Origin: VXMT01 sp965204835
GTDB taxonomy: Bacteria > Chloroflexota > Dehalococcoidia > UBA2979
Direction: 5' to 3'
Assembly: GCA_965204835.1 (NCBI GenBank)
Contig: OZ242017.1
Span: 1,922,001-1,986,000, forward strand
DNA: 64,000 nt
The notes under the pieces are model-generated. The model did no database searches. It was not told where the DNA came from and saw only the letters and a list, made by a program, of their open reading frames with translations. The position numbers were made by a program, and so were the translations under genes. Each line of letters starts with the position of its first letter. The stretch's first letter is position 1. Below, piece by piece: positions 25,403-33,576 of the stretch.

Positions 25403-26424
25403 AGCCGGTACTTCCCCACCAGGCCCTGCGGCCTGAACAGCATGAGCAGCACGAGGAGCACCCCGAGCACGATCTGCCGCGCCTGTCCCACGTACTCCGG
25501 CGGGATGAACGGCAGGAAGCGCATCCCCTCCTCCATCAGCACGAAGGCCATCGCCCCCAGCAGCGACCCCCAGATCGTCGCGAGGCCGCCGAGGATCACG
25601 ATCGAGACGAGCAGCATCGACTCCAGCAGGATGAACGAGTTGGGGTCGATGAAGCGGGTCCAACTCGCGAACAGCGCGCCGGCGAGGCCCGCCATCATCG
25701 CCGAGATCACCCACACCGCCAGCTTGTAATGCGTCACCCGGTAGCCGAAGACCGCGATCGCCTCCTCGTCCTCCCGGATCGCCGTCAGCACCCGGCCGAA
25801 CGAGGACGTGACGATCAGCCACGACACCAACACGACGAACGCGAGCAGGGCGAGCGAGAACAGCAGGAACTCGAACTCACCGTCGATCACCCACCCGCCG
25901 AGGATGGGCCGTTCGATCTCGTGGATGCCGAAGGCGCCGCGGGTGACCCCTCGGAGGTTCAGGAAGGTGTTGAAGGCGATGATCGCGAAGCCGAACGAGA
26001 CGAGCACGAAGATGTCGTCGCGGAAGCGGTTGAACGCCACGCCGACGACGATCGCCACGAGCCCGGCCAGCACCACGGCGACCGGGAGGGCCGCGAAGAA
26101 CGGCCAGCCGTACGTGGGGATCGCGTCTGTGCGGGCGGCCTCGTACGACGCGTTCGAGGTGAGGACGGCCGTGGCGTAGGCGCCGATGCCGAAGAAGCCG
26201 ATGTGCCCGACGGAGAGCAGCCCGGTGAAGCCGACGACGAGGTTGAGGCTGACGGTGAGGATCGCCCAGATGGCGAAGACGGTGGCGACCGTGATGGCGA
26301 AGCCGGTGCCCTGCCAGGCCATGAAGATGATCGCCCACGTGATGACCAGCAGGTTGGCCCAGAGCTCGACGTTGCCTCGGGCGAGGGTGGCCAGCCGGCC
26401 GGCGGTCTGTGGTAGCGCGGCCAT
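25399..26424 (-). CDS. livM: ABC transporter permease LivM
   Basis: Integral membrane permease, 341 residues with eight or more hydrophobic segments and the LivM pattern SLNLVVGFTGLLSVGHIGFFGIGAY near residue 60. LTAIREDEEAIAVFGY holds the coupling region to the ATPases, and GLAGALFASWTRFIDPNSF follows. A ribosome site GAGGAG precedes the ATG; the gap to livH is 3 bases. Confidence 0.95.
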   Translation of the reverse strand: MAALPQTAGRLATLARGNVELWANLLVITWAIIFMAWQGTGFAITVATVFAIWAILTVSLNLVVGFTGLLSVGHIGFFGIGAYATAVLTSNASYEAARTDAIPTYGWPFFAALPVAVVLAGLVAIVVGVAFNRFRDDIFVLVSFGFAIIAFNTFLNLRGVTRGAFGIHEIERPILGGWVIDGEFEFLLFSLALLAFVVLVSWLIVTSSFGRVLTAIREDEEAIAVFGYRVTHYKLAVWVISAMMAGLAGALFASWTRFIDPNSFILLESMLLVSIVILGGLATIWGSLLGAMAFVLMEEGMRFLPFIPPEYVGQARQIVLGVLLVLLMLFRPQGLVGKYRL

Positions 26425-26427
26425 CGC

Positions 26428-27765
26428 TCAGCTCCTCGGCAGCAGGCCCTTGGGCCAGAACGACAGGAAGAGGATGAGCACGACGAACGACACGACGTCG
26501 CGCCACTCGCCGGCGAGGTCCCAGATCCCGAACTGCTCGATCATCCCCAGCACGAAGCCGCCGACGATCGCCCCGTAGAGGTTGCCGATGCCGCCCACGA
26601 CCGAGGCGATCCAGCCCTTGAGCAGGAGCAGCAGGCCCATCCGCGGCTGGATCGCCGTGTCGTGCCCGCTGAGGATGCCGGCGAAGGCGGCGTAGGCCGC
26701 GCCGATGAAGAACACGACCGCGATCACGACCGTCGTGTTGATGCCGACGACCTTCGAGACCTCCTCGTCGTCGCCTACGGCGCGGACCGCCTTGCCGAAG
26801 GAGGTCTGGCGGAGCAGCAGCCACAGGCCGGCGAAGCCCACGAACGCCATCGCGATGGTGAAGACGTTGAAGCCCTTGATGTTGGCGCCGCCGATGGTCC
26901 ACGGGTCGCTGCCAAAGGCGTCCGGCAGCGGCCGCGGGGTCGCCTCGAAGACGATCGTCGTCGCGGCGGTGAGGGCGAGCAGCACGCCGAGCGAGGCGAC
27001 GAGCATGATCAGCGGCGACCGCGCGCGTTCGAGCATGTAGATGTAGAGCCCCCGGTAGAGGGCGAGCCCGACCGCGCCCGCGAGCAGGCACGAGACGAGC
27101 CAGCTCAGGTAGAGCCGCGAGCCGTCCGCGCCGGCCACGAGGATCGCGACGTAGCCGCCGACACCGACCGCGACGATGGCCGCGAGTGCGACCACGGCCG
27201 TCGGTGCGCTCGCACCCGACACGCGCCGGATCGCCCGGAACACCACGAACGCCACCACAACGCCGAGTGCGGGGCTGATGAGGAGGTTGAGATCGGTCGG
27301 GAACGTGATCAGGACCGCGGTGTAGACGCCAGCCGCCGCGGAGAGCGCTCCTCCCCCGACCGTCACCGCGCGCTGGCCGTAGCGGCGGCTCAGGCGCCGG
27401 TAGTACCTCGTGTGGAGCGCCCAGGCGACGACCCCGGCAGTGATGATGCCGAAGACGATGTTGAGCGCCGGATGGCTGACCTCGTACTGGCCGCCCAGCC
27501 ACTCCGGTGAGCGCAGGTAGAAGACCCCGTAGGCGCCGATGGCAGCCGCCGCGCCGTAGTAGAGGTCGAAGAACCACACGGTGCTGTAGACGAGCGTGAA
27601 GCCCATCGCGAGGAGGGCGTAGACGGCGCCCACGGAGGCACCGTTGAAGGCGAACTGGAGAGCCTGCTCCGGGGACTCGGCGATCTTCCAGCCCAGGTAG
27701 GCAACCGTTGCCACGGCCAGCGCGATCGCGAGCAGCGTGCTCTGGCGATCACGGTACTCGAGCAC
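26428..27765 (-). CDS. livH: ABC transporter permease LivH, enlarged
   Basis: Permease partner of LivM. Typical LivH blocks are ASVGAVYALLAMGFTLVYST at the N-terminal side, AVRAVGDDEEVSKVVGIN (coupling helix) and GLLLLLKGWIASVVGGIGNLYGA near the end. At 445 residues it is about 150 longer than usual LivH. The extra part lies between the first core helices and the ERARSPLIMLVASLGV block, about residues 90-225, and contains several additional hydrophobic segments. GTG start at 27765 behind a perfect GGAGGT. Confidence 0.9.
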   Translation of the reverse strand: MLEYRDRQSTLLAIALAVATVAYLGWKIAESPEQALQFAFNGASVGAVYALLAMGFTLVYSTVWFFDLYYGAAAAIGAYGVFYLRSPEWLGGQYEVSHPALNIVFGIITAGVVAWALHTRYYRRLSRRYGQRAVTVGGGALSAAAGVYTAVLITFPTDLNLLISPALGVVVAFVVFRAIRRVSGASAPTAVVALAAIVAVGVGGYVAILVAGADGSRLYLSWLVSCLLAGAVGLALYRGLYIYMLERARSPLIMLVASLGVLLALTAATTIVFEATPRPLPDAFGSDPWTIGGANIKGFNVFTIAMAFVGFAGLWLLLRQTSFGKAVRAVGDDEEVSKVVGINTTVVIAVVFFIGAAYAAFAGILSGHDTAIQPRMGLLLLLKGWIASVVGGIGNLYGAIVGGFVLGMIEQFGIWDLAGEWRDVVSFVVLILFLSFWPKGLLPRS

Positions 27766-27783
27766 GGGCTACCTCCGGGGCGC

Positions 27784-27810
27784 AGCGGAGCGGGGTGCGC
27801 CCGCTCCGCT
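27784..27810 (-). terminator. Stem-loop 1 between livK and livH
   Basis: Perfect 11-bp stem (AGCGGAGCGGG / CCCGCTCCGCT) with a 5-base loop. No U tract, so more likely a processing or stability hairpin, or a weak attenuator, than a full terminator. Confidence 0.5.
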
Positions 27811-27820
27811 CACTACCGAA

Positions 27821-27850
27821 CCGGCCCGGCCAGTCGTGTGGCCGGGCCGG
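27821..27850 (-). terminator. Stem-loop 2 between livK and livH
   Basis: Perfect 12-bp stem (CCGGCCCGGCCA / TGGCCGGGCCGG) with a 6-base loop, 11 bases after the livK stop. Together with stem-loop 1 it could raise livK mRNA over the permease genes, as is usual for binding-protein transporters. Confidence 0.55.
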
Positions 27851-27861
27851 ACAATACGCGA

Positions 27862-29061
27862 CTACTCGGTCGGCGCAGCGCCGAGGACGCGGTAGCCGTT
27901 GTTCTGCTCGGTCCGCTCAGCAGACGGGAGCACCTCGATGACGACGTTCGCGAGGCCGACGACCTCGCCGTTCGAGTCGAAGCTGTACTCGTCGCCGATG
28001 GCGCCGCTCCAGGTGATGCCGTAGAGGCAGTCCCGGAAGCCGTCGGCGTCCTGGTCGTCATTCGTCTGCTTCAGGCACTCGGCGGTGATGTAGACGTCGT
28101 CGTACGCCGAGCCGAGGTACCACGGCAGCGTGACGTACCCGTAGTTCTCCCGGAACCGCTGGAGCACGTTCTGGCCGAGCTCGTTCGCGGGATCGAGGTC
28201 CGTGATGATCGCCTTCACGCCCGTCGCGGCATCGCCCGCGATCTCGAGCGCGGTGGTGCCGACGACCACGATCTCACCGTAAATCGGCCCCTCGAAGCCG
28301 AGCTCGCGCGCCTGCTTGACGATGGTGCCGCCGGCGAACTCGGACTGCGCCGCGACGTGCAACGCGTCGGGGCCCGCCTCGATGAGCTTCGTGAGTTGCG
28401 TCCGGAAGTCGGTCGTGTCGGACGGGTAGCGCTCCTCGCCCACCACCGAGCCGCCGCGCTGCTCGAACTGCGCGACCGAGGTGCGGCGCACGCCCTCGGC
28501 GTAGTCCGTCGCCTCCGTGATGGTGGCGAGAGTCCGGATGCCGTCGGCCCACAGCACGTTGCCGGTGTCGATGCCCAGCTGCGCATCGCTCAGCGAGGTG
28601 CGGAAGATGTAGTCGCCCGCGTCGGCGATGTCGGGGTTCGTCGCGAGCCCGGAGAACATCACCACGCCGTCGCTCTCGGCGAGCGGCGCCGCGCCCAGCA
28701 TCGCGCCGCTGCACGAGGTGCCGAGGATGATCTTCACGCCGTCGACGTCGGTGAGCTTGTTGTACGCGGTGATGGCGTCCTGCGCGCTGCACTTCGAGTC
28801 CTCGACGATGAGCTCAAGCATGCGGCCGTTGATGCCGCCCGCCGCGTTGATCTCGTTGACCGCCATCTGCTTGGCCTGGATGGCGACGCGGCCGTAGGTC
28901 TCGCCCGGGCCCGTCGCGGACTCCATCACGCCGATGCGGAACGGCTCTGCCGGCTCGTCGGCCGTGTCTTCGGCCTCGTCGCTCGGGCAGGCCGCCGCCA
29001 GCGGCACGAGGAGCGCCGCCAGCCCAACAAACACCGCTCGCTTCCACCAGGACACTCGCAT
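27862..29061 (-). CDS. livK: Branched-chain amino-acid type substrate-binding lipoprotein
   Basis: Periplasmic-binding-protein fold type I, 399 residues. The N-terminal signal peptide ends in the lipobox LAAAC (cysteine near residue 25), followed by an acidic spacer, so it is a membrane-tethered lipoprotein. FRIGVMESATGPGETYGR, VNEINAAGGINGRMLELIVEDS and LGTSCSGAMLGAAP are typical of the ANF-receptor/LivK family. It is first in the transporter operon, with two hairpins after it. Confidence 0.93.
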   Translation of the reverse strand: MRVSWWKRAVFVGLAALLVPLAAACPSDEAEDTADEPAEPFRIGVMESATGPGETYGRVAIQAKQMAVNEINAAGGINGRMLELIVEDSKCSAQDAITAYNKLTDVDGVKIILGTSCSGAMLGAAPLAESDGVVMFSGLATNPDIADAGDYIFRTSLSDAQLGIDTGNVLWADGIRTLATITEATDYAEGVRRTSVAQFEQRGGSVVGEERYPSDTTDFRTQLTKLIEAGPDALHVAAQSEFAGGTIVKQARELGFEGPIYGEIVVVGTTALEIAGDAATGVKAIITDLDPANELGQNVLQRFRENYGYVTLPWYLGSAYDDVYITAECLKQTNDDQDADGFRDCLYGITWSGAIGDEYSFDSNGEVVGLANVVIEVLPSAERTEQNNGYRVLGAAPTE

Positions 29062-29232
29062 CACGCCCCCCAGAGTCCGCCCGCCACATGCCGGGCCGAT
29101 CGCGTACTACCCCCACACGAGCGTGATAGTAGCCCATGTGAGGGGGATCGCGCCGCAGGCTCGACGATGACGGCGGCGGCGGGACGCTGCGGACGGCGCA
29201 CCGGGCAGGTGCGCCTGCTCTCACCTCGGGCG

Positions 29233-31011
29233 TTAGTGCGCGCCCTCGACCTCGACGGTGACGATGTCGATGCCGTGGTACTTCTGATGCTGGACGGATG
29301 AGGCGTGGTGCCGGAGCAGCCGCAGCGAGATCTCGTCCTCGTCGGGGATCGGCGGCAGCTCGGAGAGGTACGCCAGCTGGTCCTCAATGTTGACGCCCTC
29401 GGTGAGGGTCACGAACTCGAGCTGCGCCAGCGGGCCGTCCATGCGAGCCACCACCGAGAGACGCCTGGCCGGGGTGCCGCCTGCTCCGCCGTCGGTCTGG
29501 AGCAGGACGGACAGCGTCTCCTCCCCCGCCGAGACGAGTCGTTCCGTGGAGGGCTCGTTCCAGCTATTCCGCGAGGCGAACCCCCGCAGGAACGTGTCGA
29601 TGGCCGGGAGCGCGTCCATCTCGAGGGGGACCTGCAGGCGCCGCCGGCGGGGGCCCGTGAGCTCCATGAACAGGATCATGATCACGGCCGCGAGCGCGCC
29701 CGAGGTCATGCCGTTGCCGAGCAGCACGCCCGCGAACGGCCCGAGCAGGTCCGCGAAGATCGACTCGTTCTGGAAGCCGACCCCGACCCAGAACGCGACG
29801 CCGGCGATGGCGGCCTTGCGGTGGTCCAGCCCGTCCTGCACCACCATGCGCATGCCCTGCACGAACAGCAGCGCGAGGAGCACGGTCACGTACGCGGCGA
29901 CCACCGGTCCCGGGATCGCGACCAGCAGCGCGGCGAACTTCGGGAGGAACGCCAGCAGCACGGTGATCGACCCGATGGCGATCCCGACTCTCCGCGCCGC
30001 CACGCCCGTGACCTCGGCGAGCGAGATGCTGGACGAGTAGGTCGTGTTCGGCAGCGTCCCGGCCAGGCCAGACAGCAGGTTGCCCGTGCCGTCCGCGTTG
30101 AGCGCTCCCTGCACGACGCGGAAATCGGTGGCGCGCGGCGCACGTCGGGAGACCTGCTGGATGGCAATGCCGTCGCCCACTGTCTCCACCGCGCCGACCA
30201 GCGTCACGACGACGAATGCGGGCAGGAGCGCCCAGAACTCCCGGCCCGGCGTCACGTCGAACCCGGGCCAGCCGCTGCCCGGCACGCCGATCCACCCCGC
30301 GTCCAGCACGGGATCGAGGTCGTAGATCCCGAAGAGCGCGGCAACAACGCAGCCGGCGACGATGCCGATGATCGGGGACCACAGCCGCCACGCCGCCGGC
30401 CCGCGCAGGACGAGCCCGAGCACCACGCCGAGCGTGACCGCGGCGGTCACGGGCGCCGCCGCGTCCGAGGCGTCCTCGGGCACCTGGGCCAGCGTGTCGA
30501 AGACGATGGGCATCACGGTGGCCGCGATCAGCATGATCACGGTCCCGGCCATGACGGGTGTGAACACGCGCCGCAACAGCGACAGCCGCGCCGCCATCGC
30601 GAACTGGATGAGCGATGAGATGACCACGAGGCTCGCCATCGTCGACGGTCCGCCCTCGATGAGGGCGGCGACGCAGACCGCGATGAACGCGCCCGACGTC
30701 CCCATGATCAGGACGTGCCCGGCGCCCACCCGGCCCACGCGGACGGCCTGCAGGATGGTGGTAGCGCCACTCACGAGCATCGCCGCGAAGACGGCCCACG
30801 TGATGTACGCCGCGGGCTGCTCCGCGATCCGGGCGACGATCACCACGGTGATGACGACACCCGGCACGGTGACCAGCGCGGCCTGTGCGCCGACGCCCGT
30901 GGCCACCGGCCAGGGCGGACGCTCGTCGGGCTCGTAGCGCACGTGCTCGTTGGTCTCTGTTGCCACCAGGCGCCCTTCAGCCGGCGCGCGGATACCGAAC
31001 TGATACGACAT
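29233..31011 (-). CDS. NCS2 nucleobase permease with C-terminal regulatory extension
   Basis: 592 residues. Residues about 35-460 form a xanthine/uracil-permease (NCS2) membrane domain with many hydrophobic helices, the QQVSRRAPRATDF region and GLAGTLPNTTYSSSISLAEVTG. The last 130 residues are soluble. With WNEPSTERLVSAGEETLSVL and RRLSVVARMDGPLAQLEFV they look like a GHKL/anti-sigma-type ATPase fold (HATPase_c), although the ATP-lid glycines are not clear. Usual NCS2 proteins end after the membrane domain at about 430-480 residues. Substrate unknown. Confidence 0.85.
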   Translation of the reverse strand: MSYQFGIRAPAEGRLVATETNEHVRYEPDERPPWPVATGVGAQAALVTVPGVVITVVIVARIAEQPAAYITWAVFAAMLVSGATTILQAVRVGRVGAGHVLIMGTSGAFIAVCVAALIEGGPSTMASLVVISSLIQFAMAARLSLLRRVFTPVMAGTVIMLIAATVMPIVFDTLAQVPEDASDAAAPVTAAVTLGVVLGLVLRGPAAWRLWSPIIGIVAGCVVAALFGIYDLDPVLDAGWIGVPGSGWPGFDVTPGREFWALLPAFVVVTLVGAVETVGDGIAIQQVSRRAPRATDFRVVQGALNADGTGNLLSGLAGTLPNTTYSSSISLAEVTGVAARRVGIAIGSITVLLAFLPKFAALLVAIPGPVVAAYVTVLLALLFVQGMRMVVQDGLDHRKAAIAGVAFWVGVGFQNESIFADLLGPFAGVLLGNGMTSGALAAVIMILFMELTGPRRRRLQVPLEMDALPAIDTFLRGFASRNSWNEPSTERLVSAGEETLSVLLQTDGGAGGTPARRLSVVARMDGPLAQLEFVTLTEGVNIEDQLAYLSELPPIPDEDEISLRLLRHHASSVQHQKYHGIDIVTVEVEGAH

Positions 31012-31087
31012 CGCCGCCGGGCTCTATCACGTTAGTGAACGGTATCGAACGGATCAAATCGGAACGCGCCGGTGGAGCCGGGCTTCG

Positions 31088-31723
31088 CTACTCGCGCGCG
31101 AGCCAGGGCTCCTTCGCGATCTCGCCGAGCTCGCGGAGGTGCGACACGCTGTTGAGCCCGGTGACGGCCGTGCGGCCGTCCATGCCCTGGCTGAGCGTCG
31201 TGATCCCGCAGTTCGCGCCGTAGATCTGCGCGTACTCCCCGTCATCGAGGCCCATCAGCCGCGACACGAATGCCCCGAGGACGCCCCCGTGGATCACCGC
31301 GATCGCGACGTCCGAGGCGTGGCGCAGCGCCAGCTCCTCGACCTGCCGCTGCACGCGGTCGCGGAAGGCCGTCGTGCCCTCCTCGCCCGGGATCCCGCCC
31401 GTGCCCCAGTCGCGCCCGACGAGGCCGAAGCGCTCCGCGGCCTCGGACCACAGCAGGCCCTGCGCCTCGCCGAAGCGGTACTCGCGCAGGTCCGGCACGT
31501 CGACGATCTCGAGCCCCGTGTGCCCGGCGACGACGGCTGCGGTGTCGCGCGCCCGGCGCAGCGTGCTGCTGTAGAGGGCGACTGCGCCCGCGTCCGCGAG
31601 GTGGCGGCCCGCGGCCTCGGCCTGTTGCCGGCCAAGCTCGGTCAGGCCGTGGTCGGACCAGCCCTGGATCCGCCCCGTCGCGTTGCCCTCGGACTCCGCG
31701 TGGCGGAGCAGGAGGAGCGTCAC
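31088..31723 (-). CDS. Histidine phosphatase family protein
   Basis: 211-residue phosphoglycerate-mutase-like enzyme. Phospho-acceptor histidine in LLLLRHAESEGN at the N-terminus, YSSTLRRARDTA, a glutamate in REYRFGEAQG, and the second histidine in IAVIHGGVLGAF. The GTG start overlaps the TGA of the NUDIX gene by four bases (GTGA), so they are coupled. Substrate could be a sugar phosphate or a nucleotide-pathway phosphate. Confidence 0.9.
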   Translation of the reverse strand: MTLLLLRHAESEGNATGRIQGWSDHGLTELGRQQAEAAGRHLADAGAVALYSSTLRRARDTAAVVAGHTGLEIVDVPDLREYRFGEAQGLLWSEAAERFGLVGRDWGTGGIPGEEGTTAFRDRVQRQVEELALRHASDVAIAVIHGGVLGAFVSRLMGLDDGEYAQIYGANCGITTLSQGMDGRTAVTGLNSVSHLRELGEIAKEPWLARE

Positions 31724-32319
31724 GGGTTGGGCCAGGCGTCCCCGGTCGGGAGCGGCTCGGCGCCCACGGCCGGGCCGATGAGCCGCACGAAGCGGTCGAT
31801 CACGCGCGCCGTCGCGCCGAAGATCAGGTGCTCGCCGTGGCGGAACGCCGGCATGCGCATGCCCGGCCGCGGCTCCGTCCACTCCAGCGCCTCACCCGAG
31901 AGCAGGCGGCCGAGCGGCACCTCGAGCAGCTCGGCAACCTCGATCTCGGCGAACGCGAAGGGGTACGGCGCGGGCGCGGTGATCGCCCCGACGAAGGGGC
32001 TCATGACGAAGTTCGAGCGTGTCGGCGTGTCGTCCAGCTGGCCGTAGATCTCGATGTCTCCCTGGGCGACGCCGATCTCCTCCTCGGTCTCGCGGAGCGC
32101 GGTCATGAGCAGCGTGCCGTCCTCGGGGTCCTGCGCGCCGCCGGGCAGGCTGATCTCGCCCTTGTGGTGCTCGACGTGGTGGGTGCGGACCTGGAAGAGC
32201 AGGTGCTCCTCGCCGTCGCGTTCGTAGAGCAGCACCATGACGGCGGCGGGGACCAGCGAGTCACCCTCCATGCGCTGGGGCTCGTAGCCCTCGATCACCT
32301 CACGGACGCTCTGACGCAT
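31720..32319 (-). CDS. NUDIX hydrolase, CoA-pyrophosphatase type
   Basis: 199 residues. HHVEHHKGEISLPGGAQDPED followed by TALRETEEEIGV is the NUDIX box with the extra residue and the SxPGG-x2-DxxD arrangement of the CoA pyrophosphatase (NudL/NUDT7) group. Such enzymes cleave CoA to phosphopantetheine and ADP. Start ATG at 32319 behind AGAGGCGG. Coupled to a histidine phosphatase, a pair that suggests removal of unwanted phosphate esters. Confidence 0.88.
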   Translation of the reverse strand: MRQSVREVIEGYEPQRMEGDSLVPAAVMVLLYERDGEEHLLFQVRTHHVEHHKGEISLPGGAQDPEDGTLLMTALRETEEEIGVAQGDIEIYGQLDDTPTRSNFVMSPFVGAITAPAPYPFAFAEIEVAELLEVPLGRLLSGEALEWTEPRPGMRMPAFRHGEHLIFGATARVIDRFVRLIGPAVGAEPLPTGDAWPNP

Positions 32320-32517
32320 CGGGCACCGCCTCTGGTCGGGGTTCGGATCGTGGTGAAGCCTACCGCAAACGGTCGTACGCGCCGCAGAGCGCTGCATGGT
32401 CGGCGCGAATGTCGCGTCGATCGTGGACAGCGTGCACGTCTTGGGGACAACGATGTGAGCAACTGGCCCACCTGGGCCTCGGGAGTCCCTAGAGTGCAAA
32501 TCAGCCGAGCGGGGGTG
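32320..32517. other. Non-coding stretch upstream of the NUDIX gene
   Basis: With the following RNA-like segment this forms 386 bases without a convincing gene (32320-32705). It contains TAGAGT at 32490 that could act as a -10 for the candidate RNA. No tRNA or conserved riboswitch core was recognised. Confidence 0.4.
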
Positions 32518-32628
32518 CCCCAGAAGCCAAGTTCCGGTCCGCTGGACGGCTTCCTGGGGTGAGCGGAAACCTGAGCGAGGCGAGAGACCGCGCAGTTCCG
32601 GGCAACCGGGAATGCGCGGTTTCGCTTT
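32518..32628 (+). ncRNA. Candidate structured RNA or attenuator leader
   Basis: Two strong hairpins in tandem on the plus strand. The first (32518-32559) pairs CCCCAG-AAGCC with GGCTT-CCTGGGG and closes an inner GTCC-GCT-GGAC hairpin. A purine-rich linker with GGAAACC and GCGAGGCGAGAGA follows, then the terminator at 32588. It lies before the DUF2335 operon and could be its attenuator, or be a stand-alone small RNA. I could not match it to SRP, tmRNA, 6S, T-box or a known riboswitch. Confidence 0.35.
32588..32628 (+). terminator. Intrinsic terminator, GCAA tetraloop
   Basis: 14-bp stem with one G-A mismatch and one wobble pair, GCAA tetraloop, followed by TTTCGCTTT. The U-rich side shows it acts on plus-strand transcripts, although no annotated plus-strand gene precedes it nearby. 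Confidence 0.7.
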
Positions 32629-32705
32629 GCCCGCCACCTGTGAGCCCGCCTCGCCGCTCCGATACGATCTGGCAGCCTTGGAACCAATGGCATATCCTTC
32701 ACCCC

Positions 32706-32915
32706 ATGAGGGTCCGAACGGATATTTCGCTCGATCGCTACCGCCCGACGGGCGCCCGTGGCGGGGCGGGGCTCTGGCCGCGCCGCCGCAGGATGCCCGG
32801 TCCCGAGGCGGACATCGAGGCGCTCAGGGGTGATCTGGAGCGTATCGCCGGCGACTTTCGGGAAGCGACGCGCGCGCTCGATGACGAGATAGCAGCCAGT
32901 GACAGACAGCCCTGA
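32706..32915 (+). CDS. Small hypothetical protein coupled to DUF2335 gene
   Basis: Up to 69 residues: a basic first half and a helical, charged second half (DIEALRGDLERIAGDFREA) likely to form a coiled coil. An internal ATG at 32793 would give only that 40-residue helix. No good ribosome site at either. The frame ends 17 bases inside the DUF2335 gene, indicating coupling. A perfect palindrome TTGGAACCAA (32678-32687) lies upstream and might be an operator. Function unknown. Confidence 0.5.
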   Translation: MRVRTDISLDRYRPTGARGGAGLWPRRRRMPGPEADIEALRGDLERIAGDFREATRALDDEIAASDRQP

Positions 32916-33576
32916 CGACGCAGAAGCAATCGACCCGGAGATTGTTCAGACAGACAACGCAGACGACCGAGTAACGCGCATCGAGCAGCGCTCATTCGAG
33001 GCGACGTTCGCGTCGCCTCTACCACCGCCGCAGTTTCTGGACGCCTACGAGTCCACCCTGCCGGGAGCGGCCGACCGCATCCTGTCCCTGACCGAGCGCG
33101 AGGCCCGGCACCGTCATGAGATGGTCGCGGAACTCGTGAGCGCCGAAGTGCATCAGACGAGGTGGGTACCCCTCTATATCCTGATGCTCGCGCTGGTCAC
33201 GATGGTGTTCGCCGTGATCGCCCTGCTTGCGGGCTACCCGGTAGTCGGCACGCTCATCGCCGTGCTGGACCTCGGCGGCGTTGCGGGCTCCTACCTCTAT
33301 GGCATCTGGAAGAGCGCGCGCGACGACGAAGGCCCCCGTCAACACGGAACGGGCCTGATTCACTCAGCGTGCCCTACCGCGCCTCGATCGGCTCGTACTC
33401 GCGGTCCAGGGGGCCGACGTAGTGGAGCAGCGGGCGCAGCAGGATGTTGTTCTCCATCTGCTCCAGCACCTGCACCGTCCACCCCGGCACCCGCCCGACC
33501 GCGAAGATCGGCACGAAGAGGTCCTGCGGGATGCCGTGCAGGTAGTAGATCACACCCGCGAAGAAGTCGACGTTGA
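32899..33576 (+). CDS. DUF2335 membrane protein, 3' end running into gltA antisense
   Basis: The first 145 residues match the DUF2335 pattern: an acidic N-terminus, RIEQRSFEATFASPLPPPQFLDAYE, PGAADRILSLTEREARHRHEM, then two hydrophobic helices (WVPLYILMLALVTMVFAVIALL and the segment after it) and a short GIWKSARDDE tail. Family members are about 130-170 residues and common in acquired regions. Here no stop occurs at the expected place. The frame continues through a hairpin and 203 bases antisense to citrate synthase, adding some 80 Arg/Ala/Pro-rich residues that are probably not functional. GTG start. Confidence 0.7.
   Translation: MTDSPDDAEAIDPEIVQTDNADDRVTRIEQRSFEATFASPLPPPQFLDAYESTLPGAADRILSLTEREARHRHEMVAELVSAEVHQTRWVPLYILMLALVTMVFAVIALLAGYPVVGTLIAVLDLGGVAGSYLYGIWKSARDDEGPRQHGTGLIHSACPTAPRSARTRGPGGRRSGAAGAAGCCSPSAPAPAPSTPAPARPRRSARRGPAGCRAGSRSHPRRSRR
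33330..33356. terminator. Hairpin between the DUF2335 coding core and gltA
   Basis: AGGCCC pairs with GGGCCT, extended by GT/AC after a two-base bulge, 18 bases beyond the gltA stop. Probably terminates gltA; weak T tract on either side. Confidence 0.45.

Noticed and set aside
27821..27850. Stem-loop after livK as a full intrinsic terminator
   Set aside because: No U tract follows on the minus strand, and livH with a perfect ribosome site comes directly after.
32500..32628. Assigning the RNA-like segment to SRP RNA, tmRNA, T-box, SAM-IV or c-di-AMP riboswitch
   Set aside because: Only short local look-alikes (GGGGTGCCCC, GAGACCGCG) were found; the conserved cores of these RNAs are missing and no matching regulated gene follows.
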